Source: Lentilactobacillus curieae (GTDB taxonomy: Bacteria; Bacillota; Bacilli; Lactobacillales; Lactobacillaceae). Taken from it: DNA of 64,000 nucleotides. The position numbers and the translations under genes were made by a program. The stretch lies in NCBI RefSeq assembly GCF_000785105.2, contig NZ_CP018906.1, positions 992,001 to 1,056,000 on the forward strand, written 5' to 3'. Positions within the stretch are counted from its first letter, which is position 1; each line of letters begins with the position of its first letter. Below the pieces are notes generated by a model. It saw only the letters and a program-made list of their open reading frames with translations. It was not told the DNA's origin and made no database searches. Shown here in pieces: positions 1 through 8,242 of the stretch.

Positions 1-1787
1 ACCACCTTTCTGACGAAGCCAAACAGGGTAAAGATGCTCCAAGTATTTTATTGAATACTATCAACAGAATCATCAAGGTGTTAACCTTCGTCATTATTCC
101 TTTAGGGATTATTTTGTTTATGGTTAAGCTCAATCAGGGATTGGGGATTAATCGCTCCATTTTAGGAACCGTTGCTGCGATGATTGGAATGATCCCAGAA
201 GGATTAGTTCTATTAACCTCGATGACACTGGCAGTTTCAGCAATGGCTTTGGCTCGGAAACGGACGTTGGTTCGTGACCTTCCCGCAATTGAAGCGTTAG
301 CTCGTGTTGACACAATTTGTTTGGATAAAACCGGAACAATCACCAGTGGTGATTTGAAATTTGAGCGCTTGATTCCGATGGCAGCTGGAATTTCAGATGA
401 TCAGCTGAGAAAGATAGTTGCCACCATTTCGTACGGAACGGGTGACAGTAACGAAACGGCAATGGCGATTAAGTCAGAAATCGCTGATCCTAATCAAGAA
501 GTTTCAAAAGTTGAAGCATTTTCTTCGGAACGTAAATGGAGTGGGGTCGAGGTTGCCGGTCAAGGAGCCTTTATCCTCGGAGCTCCCCAATTTATCTTTA
601 AAAACTTAGATACAAAGGTTCAATCTCAAATCGATCAGGAAGCCAAAAACGGCTATCGGGTTTTAGCTGTAGCTAAAGCTGATCAGTTAGAGACGGAAAA
701 ATCATTACCTACCCCAGAACTTTTGGGATTGTTGTTGATTAGTGACGTTATTCGTCCAAATGCTCAAAGCACGTTTGATTTCTTTAGAAATCAGGATGTA
801 GATATTAAGGTGATTTCAGGGGATGATCCGGTCACTGTTTCTACCATCGCCAATAACGCTGGCATTAGCAACGCGCGTGACTATATTGATATGTCGAAGG
901 TTAGCGATGACGATGATTTTGGCAAACTTGCTTCAGAAAACGTTGTGTTTGGTCGGGTAACTCCAGATCAGAAAAAACGGTTGATCAGTGGACTCCAAGA
1001 AGATAAACATACCGTGGCGATGACGGGTGATGGTGTTAACGATATTTTGGCACTGAGACAGGCTGACTGTGGAATTGCCATGGCATCTGGAAGTGAGAGT
1101 ACTAAAAGTATTGCGGACTTTGTTTTGATTGATTCCAATTTTGATGCCATGATTGGGGTTCTGAACGAAGGTCGGCGGGTTATTAATAACATCCAACGGG
1201 TCGCCGCAATGTATTTGATTAAGACAATGTACTCCGTTGCGTTATCGATTCTCTTCATGTTTTTCCAAAACAATTATCCATTTGAACCAATCCAGTTAAC
1301 ACCGATTACGACCTTAATGGTAGGAATCCCATCGTTTGTACTGGCATTACAGCCAAACTTTGCAAGAATCACTAACCAGTTTATGCGCCAAGTGTTGATT
1401 ATTTCCGCACCAGCGGCGGCATGTATCGTCGGGTACATCGTGATCATTCAAGGAATTGGGGTTATTTTTGGACTAAACTATCGCTTTACCTCAACGCTGT
1501 GTGTTTTGATTACAGGGGCAATTTGCTGGCTGGCGTTAGTGTTGGTATCGCGGCCATTCAACCGTTTAAAGATTGCTTTAGATGTGGCCGTACTGGCGGC
1601 ATTCTTGCTAATTGTAGTGTTCTTTAATAACTTATTCTCGCTAGTTTCACTGTTTAATCCGGTTGTCTGGTGGATTGCAATTCCACTGATTGCCACAGCA
1701 TATCCAATCTATTTATTTGCCCAGGGATTAATCAGCAAGATTATGGATGCCCGGGAGCGAAGAAGATTGAAGAAAAGCCACGTTTAA
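1..1787 (+). CDS. CtpE-like cation-transporting P-type ATPase, C-terminal part (5' truncated by window)
   Basis: The frame is open from the first bases, so the true start lies upstream. The first in-window start codon (TTG at 51) is internal. The visible part has the membrane motif PEGLVLLTS (about nt 195-221), the phosphorylation motif DKTGT (nt 324-338), an FSSERKW nucleotide-domain motif and the hinge GDGVND (about nt 1026-1043), followed by several hydrophobic C-terminal segments. The catalytic core therefore looks intact. The PEGLVLLTS motif joined to an ELPA/DLPAIE linker resembles the actinobacterial Ca2+ ATPase CtpE more than MgtA or CopA. Calcium or another divalent cation as substrate is inference. 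It ends with a basic cytoplasmic tail (ARERRRLKKS). Confidence 0.9.
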   Translation, partial: HLSDEAKQGKDAPSILLNTINRIIKVLTFVIIPLGIILFMVKLNQGLGINRSILGTVAAMIGMIPEGLVLLTSMTLAVSAMALARKRTLVRDLPAIEALARVDTICLDKTGTITSGDLKFERLIPMAAGISDDQLRKIVATISYGTGDSNETAMAIKSEIADPNQEVSKVEAFSSERKWSGVEVAGQGAFILGAPQFIFKNLDTKVQSQIDQEAKNGYRVLAVAKADQLETEKSLPTPELLGLLLISDVIRPNAQSTFDFFRNQDVDIKVISGDDPVTVSTIANNAGISNARDYIDMSKVSDDDDFGKLASENVVFGRVTPDQKKRLISGLQEDKHTVAMTGDGVNDILALRQADCGIAMASGSESTKSIADFVLIDSNFDAMIGVLNEGRRVINNIQRVAAMYLIKTMYSVALSILFMFFQNNYPFEPIQLTPITTLMVGIPSFVLALQPNFARITNQFMRQVLIISAPAAACIVGYIVIIQGIGVIFGLNYRFTSTLCVLITGAICWLALVLVSRPFNRLKIALDVAVLAAFLLIVVFFNNLFSLVSLFNPVVWWIAIPLIATAYPIYLFAQGLISKIMDARERRRLKKSHV

Positions 1788-1798
1788 TTGGAACCAGA

Positions 1799-1823
1799 AC
1801 ATCTAGTGTTGTACACTAGATGT
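1799..1823. other. Perfect hairpin after the ATPase gene, without a T-run
   Basis: A ten-base inverted repeat (ACATCTAGTG and CACTAGATGT around TTGTA) lies between the ATPase stop and the next gene. It lacks a following T-run on the plus strand, so it is not a standard intrinsic terminator. It may be an mRNA stabiliser or processing site between two co-transcribed genes. Confidence 0.4.
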
Positions 1824-1853
1824 AGTAATTAACTCAATCAGTAGAGGTGTGCT

Positions 1854-2381
1854 ATGACAGATAAAGAAGCTCAATATCAAAAGTGGGAACAGGACCTAAA
1901 AAAGGTAGAACTGCCCTTGTGGTCAGAACTACCAAAGTTTGATTTATACATGGATCAAGTGACGGCGTTTGTTAATGGAGTTCTTGGACAAATTGGCATC
2001 TCTCCAGTAACTCCAGCGATGGTCAACAACTACGTAAAAAATAAGGCAATAATTGCCCCAGTTAAGAAAAAGTACCAGACAATGCAAATTGCGGACATCA
2101 TTATGATTAGTTTGCTTAAACCAGCGTTTTCTTTGGGCACCATTCGGCATGCAATCGATCAGGTTACTGCTAACATGTATCCTCAGCAGGCATATGATAA
2201 TTTTATAAAGCGGCTGACTTTTTCATTTAAGAACATCGATAATATTTCTAATCGTGCTTTAGAAGAAAAAGATTTGAACGAAAAATTAATGCAAGTTGCA
2301 GCCAATGTTGTTATAGATAGGGTCCAATCTGAGAAACTTTTGGATATAATCAAGAAGCCATTACCGCAACTGAAGAGCTAG
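1854..2381 (+). CDS. DUF1836 domain-containing protein
   Basis: This 175-residue soluble protein has the pattern of the DUF1836 family of Firmicutes: an N-terminal segment LPLWSELPKFDLYMDQV, then TPAMVNNYVK, which resembles a winged-helix recognition segment, then a helical C-terminal part. DUF1836 proteins are thought to be DNA-binding, but no target is established. The ATG has a good ribosome binding site (AGAGGTG). It follows the P-type ATPase by 66 bases with only a hairpin between, so the two may be co-transcribed. It is followed by a terminator. A role in regulating the ATPase is speculation. Confidence 0.75.
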   Translation: MTDKEAQYQKWEQDLKKVELPLWSELPKFDLYMDQVTAFVNGVLGQIGISPVTPAMVNNYVKNKAIIAPVKKKYQTMQIADIIMISLLKPAFSLGTIRHAIDQVTANMYPQQAYDNFIKRLTFSFKNIDNISNRALEEKDLNEKLMQVAANVVIDRVQSEKLLDIIKKPLPQLKS

Positions 2382-2403
2382 TGAACAGGTTCACATATAG
2401 GCA

Positions 2404-2418
2404 ATGTAATCGCTTTCA
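2404..2418 (+). promoter_or_regulatory. cre site (CcpA box) upstream of adhE
   Basis: ATGTAATCGCTTTCA matches every constrained position of the Gram-positive cre consensus WTGNAANCGNWNNCW. It lies about 100 bases upstream of the likely adhE -35 box and on the far side of a terminator, so its effect on adhE is uncertain. Confidence 0.6.
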
Positions 2419-2446
2419 AGAAATTGAACAAACTTTAGTAAGTAAG

Positions 2447-2490
2447 AAATGTAGCCAAAGATTGAGATATCAATGGTTACATTTTTTATT
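2447..2490 (+). terminator. Intrinsic terminator of the DUF1836 gene
   Basis: An 11-bp stem (AAATGTAGCCA with TGGTTACATTT, one G-U pair) has a second short stem in its loop and is followed directly by a T-rich run. It separates the DUF1836 gene from adhE. Confidence 0.75.
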
Positions 2491-2522
2491 TTCACTTTTT
2501 GTGATTTTTTGAGCAAAAACTA

Positions 2523-2553
2523 TTTACATTGAAAATATTCGTGTTATTATAAT
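2523..2553 (+). promoter_or_regulatory. Probable adhE promoter
   Basis: TTTACA (2523-2528) is followed by TATTAT (2545-2550, spacing 16), overlapping TATAAT (2548-2553, spacing 19). The predicted start falls near 2556-2560, on top of a Rex-like palindrome. Confidence 0.6.
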
Positions 2554-2554
2554 C

Positions 2555-2572
2555 TTGTGAAATAAATAACAA
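2555..2572. promoter_or_regulatory. Rex-like operator at the adhE transcription start
   Basis: TTGTGAAATAAATAACAA closely fits the Rex operator pattern TTGTGAAN4TTCACAA, with an intact left half and a right half retaining ACAA. Rex is the NADH/NAD+ sensing repressor of fermentative genes in Firmicutes, and adhE is a classical target. Placement over the predicted start suits repression. Confidence 0.65.
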
Positions 2573-2592
2573 ACCATTTTTGGAGGCAGCTC

Positions 2593-5202
2593 ATGATTGA
2601 GAACAAAGTAGAAAACAAAAAAACAACTGATGTAGATACAATGATCAATGGTTTAGTTGAAAAAGCTCAAAAAGCTCTCGAGATTATGGATTCGTTTGAC
2701 CAAGAAAAAGTCGATTACATTACACACCAAATGGTTATGGCTGGCCAAGACAAGCATATGGACCTTGCCATTATGGCAGCTGAAGAAACTGGCCGTGGTG
2801 TTGCAGAAGATAAAGCAATTAAAAACATGTATGCCACAGAAGAAATTTGGCACAGCATTCGCGAACACAAGACTGTTGGGGTTATCAAAGATGACCGCGA
2901 ACGTCAATTGATTACTGTTGCAGAACCTCTTGGTGTTTTAGCCGGAATTACTCCAGTTACTAACCCAACTTCAACTGCATTGTTTAAGTCAATTATCGCA
3001 ATGAAGACAAGAAACCCAATCATCTTTAGTTTCCACCCACAAGCATTGAAGTCATCAATTGCAGCCGCAAAGGTTGTCCGTGATGCCGCAATTGCTGCTG
3101 GTGCTCCTGAAGGTGCAATCCAATGGATTACAGAACCAAGTATTGAAGCTACTAACAAGTTGATCAACCACCCAGGCGTTGCCTCAACATTAGCAACTGG
3201 TGGTCCCGGCATGGTTAAGGCAGCTTACTCAACTGGTAAACCAGCCTTAGGTGTTGGTCCTGGTAATGGTCCCGTATATATCGAAAAGACTGCTAACATT
3301 CTTCGCGCAGTTAACGATTTAGTTCTTTCAAAGACTTTTGATAACGGAATGATTTGTGCCACTGAAAACAGTGCCATTATCGATGCAGATATTTACGATG
3401 TTGTTAAACATGAATTGGAAAGAAATGGTGTATTCTTCGTTAAGAAGGCAGATCACAAGAAACTTTCTGAAACAATGTTTAACCAAGAAAAAGGAAATGT
3501 TCTTGGACCAATCGCTGGTCAACCAGCTAAGAAGATTGCTGAAATGGCCGGAATTAAAGTTCCTGACAACACTAAAGTGTTAGCCGTTGAAATTAACAAG
3601 ATTGGAATCAAGGAACCACTTTCAGGTGAAAAACTTTCACCAGTTATCAGTGTCTTCAAGTCAGCTGATCATAAAGAAGCATTTGACCTTGCTGAAAAAT
3701 TATTGAACTATGGTGGTCTCGGACACACTGCTGCTATTCAAACTACCGACGATGACTTGGCACTTGAATACGGTAAGAAGATGAAGGCAGCCAGAGTTCT
3801 AGTTAACACACCAGGTGGTTTTGGTGGAATTGGTAACTTGTACAACGAAATGACACCATCACTTACTTTAGGTACTGGTTCATGGGGTGCTAACTCAATT
3901 TCTCATAACGTTACTGATTACGATCTACTAAACATCAAAACTATCGCAAAGAGACGAAATAATATGCAATGGGTTAAATTACCAAGAGTTTACTTTGAAA
4001 AGACTTCTATTCGCTACCTCGATGACATGCCAGGCATCAACAAGGTATTCATCGTAACCACACCAGGTATGGTTGAACATGGATACGTTGATAAGGTTCT
4101 GGATGAATTGAAACGTCGTCCTAACGAAATTCAATACTCACTCTTCTCAGATGTTGAACCAGACCCATCAACTGATACAGTTAACAAGGGTGTTGCTCAA
4201 ATGCGTGCCTTTGAACCTGATACCATTATTGCTTTAGGTGGTGGTTCACCACTTGATGCCGCTAAGAACATGTGGTTGTTCTACGAAGATCCAGATACTA
4301 GCTTCTTCGGCGCAAAGCAAAAGTTCATTGATATCAGAAAACGTGCTTACCGCTTTAACAAGCCACGTAAGGCCCAAATGATTGCTATCCCAACTACTTC
4401 AGGTACTGGTTCAGAAGTAACTCCATTTGCTGTTATTACTGACTCAAAGACCCATGTTAAGTACCCATTAGCTGACTACGCATTGACTCCAGACGTTGCC
4501 ATTGTCGACCCTCAATTCGTTGAAACTGTACCAAAGGGAACAGTTGCGGCATCAGGACTTGATACTCTTTGCCACGGAATTGAATCATTCGTTTCAACTA
4601 TGGCTTCAGATTACACAAGACCATTGTCACTACAAGCAATCAAGTTAGTATTTGAAAACTTGGAAAAATCATACCAAGGTGATGCTGACGCCCGTGCAGA
4701 AATGCATAACGCAGCTACCCTTGCAGGTATGGCATTCGGTAACGCATTCCTAGGAATCAACCACTCAATTGCCCACAAACTTGGTGGAGAATTTGGTTTG
4801 ACCCACGGAATTGCAATTGCAATCACTATGCCACACGTAATCAGATTTAATGCTAAATTACCAGAAAAGATCGCCGTATGGCCTAAGTACGAATACTTCC
4901 GCGCAAACAAAGACTACGCAGAAATTGCTCGTTACATTGGCTTGAGTGGTAAGAATGATGAAGAATTGATCGAAGCTTTGGTTAACAAGATTATTGACCT
5001 TGCTCACAAAGTTGGCGTAACTCTAAGCTTAAAGGCATGGGGTGTCGACAAGAAGCAATTTGAAAAGGCTGTTGACCGTCTCTCAGTTCTTGCTTACGAA
5101 GATCAATGTACTACTGCTAATCCAAAGGAACCATTGATGGCTGATTTGAAGCAAATCATGATCGATGAATACGATGGAAAAGGCGTTGAAAAGAAAAAAT
5201 AA
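2593..5202 (+). CDS. adhE: Bifunctional acetaldehyde-CoA/alcohol dehydrogenase
   Basis: This 869-residue AdhE reduces acetyl-CoA to acetaldehyde and then to ethanol, consuming two NADH. The N-terminal aldehyde dehydrogenase half carries the catalytic Cys at residue 255 in the MICATE motif. A linker near residue 450 leads to the iron-dependent alcohol dehydrogenase half. That half shows GGGSPLDAAK for NAD binding and the iron-site segments LCHGIESF (near 660) and GINHSIAHKLG (near 722). Length and both catalytic centres are normal for the family. Codon use is strongly biased, as expected of a highly expressed gene. It is monocistronic, with its own promoter, Rex-like site and terminator. In a heterofermenter it regenerates NAD+ from the acetyl-phosphate branch. 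Confidence 0.98.
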   Translation: MIENKVENKKTTDVDTMINGLVEKAQKALEIMDSFDQEKVDYITHQMVMAGQDKHMDLAIMAAEETGRGVAEDKAIKNMYATEEIWHSIREHKTVGVIKDDRERQLITVAEPLGVLAGITPVTNPTSTALFKSIIAMKTRNPIIFSFHPQALKSSIAAAKVVRDAAIAAGAPEGAIQWITEPSIEATNKLINHPGVASTLATGGPGMVKAAYSTGKPALGVGPGNGPVYIEKTANILRAVNDLVLSKTFDNGMICATENSAIIDADIYDVVKHELERNGVFFVKKADHKKLSETMFNQEKGNVLGPIAGQPAKKIAEMAGIKVPDNTKVLAVEINKIGIKEPLSGEKLSPVISVFKSADHKEAFDLAEKLLNYGGLGHTAAIQTTDDDLALEYGKKMKAARVLVNTPGGFGGIGNLYNEMTPSLTLGTGSWGANSISHNVTDYDLLNIKTIAKRRNNMQWVKLPRVYFEKTSIRYLDDMPGINKVFIVTTPGMVEHGYVDKVLDELKRRPNEIQYSLFSDVEPDPSTDTVNKGVAQMRAFEPDTIIALGGGSPLDAAKNMWLFYEDPDTSFFGAKQKFIDIRKRAYRFNKPRKAQMIAIPTTSGTGSEVTPFAVITDSKTHVKYPLADYALTPDVAIVDPQFVETVPKGTVAASGLDTLCHGIESFVSTMASDYTRPLSLQAIKLVFENLEKSYQGDADARAEMHNAATLAGMAFGNAFLGINHSIAHKLGGEFGLTHGIAIAITMPHVIRFNAKLPEKIAVWPKYEYFRANKDYAEIARYIGLSGKNDEELIEALVNKIIDLAHKVGVTLSLKAWGVDKKQFEKAVDRLSVLAYEDQCTTANPKEPLMADLKQIMIDEYDGKGVEKKK

Positions 5203-5230
5203 GCGATTAATATAATTGTTTATAAATAAC

Positions 5231-5266
5231 AAAGAGCTACGATGTTGAACATCGTAGCTCTTTTTT
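5231..5266. terminator. Bidirectional terminator between adhE and merR
   Basis: The stem AGAGCTACGAT / ATCGTAGCTCT around a short loop is followed by six T on the plus strand. The minus strand also reads into a U-containing tail, so it can serve both convergent genes. Confidence 0.85.
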
Positions 5267-5284
5267 GGCGAAAATAATCAGTAA

Positions 5285-5692
5285 TTACAACTGCTTGTAT
5301 TCCTTCCACTCTGGCCTGGGTTTTCCAGTTTCTTCTGCCCTTTTGATTGCTTGGTAGTACGCAATTTTGCGATTCAGATGGCGTTGATTCTCTTGCAGTT
5401 CAGCAATTGTCTGAGCTATCTTTTGCTCGCGTTCAGCCAAAATATTGCAGATTAGTTCGGTATTTTTGCTGTCAGAATCAAGCTCAAAAAGTTCCTTAAT
5501 CTCAGTTAAGTTCATGCCGGCGTTTTTAAAGCAACAAATCGTACTCAGTCTGCTTAAATGATTATCGTTATAGATGCGTCTTCCATGACTCCTAGGGACG
5601 TTAAATATCAGACCAAGTTGTTCGTAATACCGCAAAGTTGAGGCCTGTAATTGATATTTTTCGGCAACTTCACTGATTGAGTAAGTTTTCAT
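5285..5692 (-). CDS. MerR family regulator, NmlR/AdhR-like
   Basis: This 135-residue protein has an N-terminal MerR winged helix (SISEVAEKYQLQASTLRYYE) followed by a long dimerisation helix (EREQKIAQTIAELQENQRHL). It has Cys at residues 53 and 54 (TICCFKNAGM), the position where the aldehyde/electrophile sensors AdhR and NmlR carry their single conserved Cys. There is no C-terminal metal-binding Cys cluster. It is divergent from an aldo/keto reductase gene, and the shared region holds a promoter with the 19-bp spacer that MerR activators require. I infer that it senses reactive carbonyls and activates the reductase. Confidence 0.88.
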   Translation of the reverse strand: MKTYSISEVAEKYQLQASTLRYYEQLGLIFNVPRSHGRRIYNDNHLSRLSTICCFKNAGMNLTEIKELFELDSDSKNTELICNILAEREQKIAQTIAELQENQRHLNRKIAYYQAIKRAEETGKPRPEWKEYKQL

Positions 5693-5702
5693 AAGCGTTC
5701 CT

Positions 5703-5733
5703 TTGACTTAAAGTTTACTTTAAGTTGTACCCT
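5703..5733 (+). promoter_or_regulatory. MerR-type promoter/operator of the aldo/keto reductase gene
   Basis: TTGACT (5703-5708) and TACCCT (5728-5733) are separated by 19 bp. That is the over-long spacer typical of MerR-activated promoters. Inside it sits a perfect palindrome, ACTTAAAG-TTTA-CTTTAAGT (5706-5725), very like AdhR/NmlR operators. Confidence 0.85.
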
Positions 5734-5764
5734 TAAGGAAGATAATTGTAAAGGGGACGAAAAA

Positions 5765-6781
5765 ATGTATCTAGCTAATAGCAAGCGTTATGATCAGATG
5801 AAATACAATCGAGTTGGCAAAAGCGGGTTAAAGATTTCCGCATTAGCTTTAGGACTTTGGCACAATTTTGGTAGTGTTGATGACTTTGAAAACCAAAAGC
5901 AGATTATTCATGCGGCGTTTGATTCCGGAATCACTTACTTTGATTTGGCAAACAATTACGGACCAATTCCTGGAAGTGCAGAGGAGAACTTCGGTCGAAT
6001 CATGGCAACGGATATGAAATCGTACCGAGATGAAATGATTATTGCTTCAAAGGCGGGTTATGTGATGTGGCCGGGACCATATGGAGATTGGGGTTCACGC
6101 AAGAGTATTATCGCCAGTGCTGATCAATCCTTGCAGCGGATGGGACTAGACTATGTCGATATCTTTTATACCCATCGCCCTGATCCCGAAACACCAGTGG
6201 AAGAAACTGCAAGAGCGTTGAACCAGTTAGTAACTGAAGGAAAGGCACTTTATGTAGGAATTTCCAATTATAATGGCAAACAAACCGAAGAAATTGCCAA
6301 GGTGTTTGAAAAATTAGGCACCCCATTTGTGATTTCTCAGCCAAGATACAATATGTTTAACCGAACTGCTGAATCTGACCTATTTCCAGTTCTTAAGAAA
6401 CTTGGGAAGGCTGCAGTCGGCTTTAGTTCACTATCACAAGGGTTGCTGACGGATAAGTACCTAAATGGTGTTCCAAGTGATTCTCGGGCAAGCAAGAGTT
6501 CAAGTCCATTCTTAAGTCCTGCTCAAGTCGAAGAGACTGTAGCGACCGTTAAACAGTTAAATGAATTGGCAGGTCAACGAGGACAAACTTTAGCAGAGAT
6601 GGCCTTGGCTTGGAATTTGAGAGAGCCTGAGGTGGCGAGCGTCTTAATTGGAGCAAGTCGTCCAGAACAAATTGCGGATAATGTAGCTGCATTAAAGAAT
6701 CTTGAATTTTCTACCGATGAATTAAAAGAAATTGATCAAATCCTTGATCGACAGGGTAAAATCGATTGGGATAAGCGATAG
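5765..6781 (+). CDS. Aldo/keto reductase, YghZ/Gpr-like (L-glyceraldehyde 3-phosphate reductase family)
   Basis: This 338-residue AKR resembles E. coli YghZ along its whole length. Shared features include the start MYLANSKRYDQMKYNRVGKSGL, LGLWHNFG, FDLANNYGP.PGSAEENFGR, ASKAGY.MWPGPYGD and GASRPEQI. The catalytic Asp-Tyr (DLANNY), Lys (SKAGY) and His (YTHRPD) are present. YghZ reduces L-glyceraldehyde 3-phosphate and methylglyoxal with NADPH. Divergence from an NmlR-like MerR gene and control by a MerR-type promoter suggest carbonyl detoxification. The ATG at 5765 is supported by homology of the first residues to YghZ. Confidence 0.92.
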   Translation: MYLANSKRYDQMKYNRVGKSGLKISALALGLWHNFGSVDDFENQKQIIHAAFDSGITYFDLANNYGPIPGSAEENFGRIMATDMKSYRDEMIIASKAGYVMWPGPYGDWGSRKSIIASADQSLQRMGLDYVDIFYTHRPDPETPVEETARALNQLVTEGKALYVGISNYNGKQTEEIAKVFEKLGTPFVISQPRYNMFNRTAESDLFPVLKKLGKAAVGFSSLSQGLLTDKYLNGVPSDSRASKSSSPFLSPAQVEETVATVKQLNELAGQRGQTLAEMALAWNLREPEVASVLIGASRPEQIADNVAALKNLEFSTDELKEIDQILDRQGKIDWDKR

Positions 6782-6789
6782 ATTAATAG

Positions 6790-7107
6790 GAGTAGGGAGT
6801 GGGACAGAACAAGGCTCAACGAAAAAAATGCTGTTATAATTTCAAAAAGTGAAATTATAACGGCATCTTTTTCTTCTATTCAGATAGTTGCTACACGCAG
6901 TAACCATCAGGACTGAGAGCCATTTCTCATGACTCTCAGTTACTGTTGGTCTGCAGTAAACATCAAGTTTGAATCCTACTATTCGTAGAATTCAATACTT
7001 GTTGTTCTTGCTGGGGCGCTAAGACGAAATCAAAGATTTCTGTACCGCTCTCTGCGGGGGTGGGACGACGAAAGCATCTTAGTATGCTTTCTGTCTCACT
7101 CCCTACT
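6790..7107. repeat. Hairpin-rich intergenic repeat block
   Basis: This 336-base gap between convergent genes holds no gene. It begins with AGGGAGTGGGACAGAAC and ends with its near complement (CTTTCTGTCTCACTCCC), so it can close into one long stem. Inside are a terminator-like hairpin (6829-6872, TGCTGTTATAATTTC with GAAATTATAACGGCA), two imperfect units starting with a CAGTAA.CATCA motif (about 6900 and 6953), and a unit with ACGAAATC-AAAGATTTCTGTA (about 7023-7045). Related units occur at 45858-46066. It probably ends transcription from both sides and looks like a dispersed extragenic palindromic element. Confidence 0.7.
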
Positions 7108-7117
7108 TTTAGCTAAA

Positions 7118-7528
7118 TTAAATAATTATTCCGTTGCAGTGATCGACTTCATGCTGGATGATTTGGGCAGTGAAATCAGTGAACTCCTGGGTATGCTGTT
7201 TAAAATTCTGATCCTGATATCTAACGGTAATTGTGGAATAGCGGGTAGTTTCTCGTTCTCCGGGTAAGGAAAGACAGCCTTCAGTCGTAACGTACTTGCC
7301 TGTCTTGCTGATAATTTTGGGATTTAGCATTGGAACGCTCATAATTCCCAGTTGGAATACGATTATCTGTTTTTGAACACCAATCATATTTGCAGCTAAG
7401 CCAACGGCCCTGTCTGAGTTTGCTTTAATTGTGTCAATCAAATCGGTGACGTGTTGCTTGTCAGCTGGAGTGACTGGTTGGGAGGGCTGAGCTAAAAATG
7501 CTTGATCGGAAATAATGTTTTGTTTCAT
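7118..7528 (-). CDS. Small peptide deformylase-like protein
   Basis: This 136-residue protein belongs to the short deformylase family common in Firmicutes. Motif 2 (EGCLSLPG) supplies the metal-binding Cys, and motif 3 (QHEVDHCNG) supplies the two His and the catalytic Glu. Motif 1 reads GLAANMIG, where the usual pattern is GxGxAAxQ; the conserved Gln that stabilises the oxyanion is replaced by Met. It is also shorter than the main type 2 deformylase (about 185 residues). It may act on a narrow set of substrates or not be a deformylase at all. The main def gene is not in the window. Confidence 0.8.
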   Translation of the reverse strand: MKQNIISDQAFLAQPSQPVTPADKQHVTDLIDTIKANSDRAVGLAANMIGVQKQIIVFQLGIMSVPMLNPKIISKTGKYVTTEGCLSLPGERETTRYSTITVRYQDQNFKQHTQEFTDFTAQIIQHEVDHCNGIII

Positions 7529-7600
7529 GAGGTCAAGTCCTTTAATAGATTTGATATGGGGTATAATTAATAGATATAAAAACGTTAAGTGGGGCAGAGT

Positions 7601-8242
7601 ATGAACGCTAATTTAAGAAAAATTGATGAGTTTGTTAGAGGAGAGCTAGGCCACGAGACGTCTGGCCATGATTATCAACATATTAAGCGGGTGGTTAACC
7701 TTGCCAAATTGATAATCGAAGGTGAACCCGCAAACGAGGAACTTGTCTTGATATCAGCTTATCTTCACGATGTGATTGATGATAAGGTTACTGATAATCC
7801 AGAGGCCAAAAAGGCAGAAATCAAAAAATTATTATCATCGATGGGATATCAAGATGAATTTATTTCATCAGTCTTTAGCATTATTGAAAATATGTCATAT
7901 AGTGCCAATTTAAAGTCAAAACACGTACTTTCACTAGAGGGACAAATTGTTCAGGACGCTGACCGCCTTGACGCCATTGGGGCGATTGGAATTGCCCGGA
8001 CGTTTTATTTTGGCGGCCACTTTGGGGAGATAATGTATGATCCAAGAATCATGCCTCGCAAGGAAATGGATAAGACTGAGTACCGTAAGCGAAATACCGT
8101 GATTAACCATTTTTATGAAAAATTGTTGAAGTTAAAAGATCAGTTAAATACTAACACCGCAACAGAGATTGCCGAGAGACGCCAGCAGGTGATGCTCGAT
8201 TTTCTGGCAGAATTTTACGATGAATGGAACGGCAAAAAATAA
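7601..8242 (+). CDS. HD domain phosphohydrolase
   Basis: This protein of about 213 residues has the HD-domain metal motif: H (HDYQHIKRV), HD (AYLHDVIDD) and a distal D (QDADRLDAIGAIGIARTF). It matches the YedJ-like group of putative metal-dependent phosphohydrolases. The substrate is unknown, with nucleotides the usual guess. I chose the ATG at 7601 because a GGGG-type ribosome binding site precedes it. A GTG at 7589 would remove that site. A TATAAT at 7562-7567 may be its -10 box. Confidence 0.85.
   Translation: MNANLRKIDEFVRGELGHETSGHDYQHIKRVVNLAKLIIEGEPANEELVLISAYLHDVIDDKVTDNPEAKKAEIKKLLSSMGYQDEFISSVFSIIENMSYSANLKSKHVLSLEGQIVQDADRLDAIGAIGIARTFYFGGHFGEIMYDPRIMPRKEMDKTEYRKRNTVINHFYEKLLKLKDQLNTNTATEIAERRQQVMLDFLAEFYDEWNGKK

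Noticed and set aside
933-1273. Minus-strand ORFs of 87 and 101 codons inside the P-type ATPase gene
   Set aside because: They are antisense shadows with no ribosome binding site, and the plus-strand frame carries conserved motifs here.
6782-7117. Insertion sequence remnant in the repeat block
   Set aside because: The terminal inverted repeat looked IS-like, but no transposase fragment and no target duplication could be seen.
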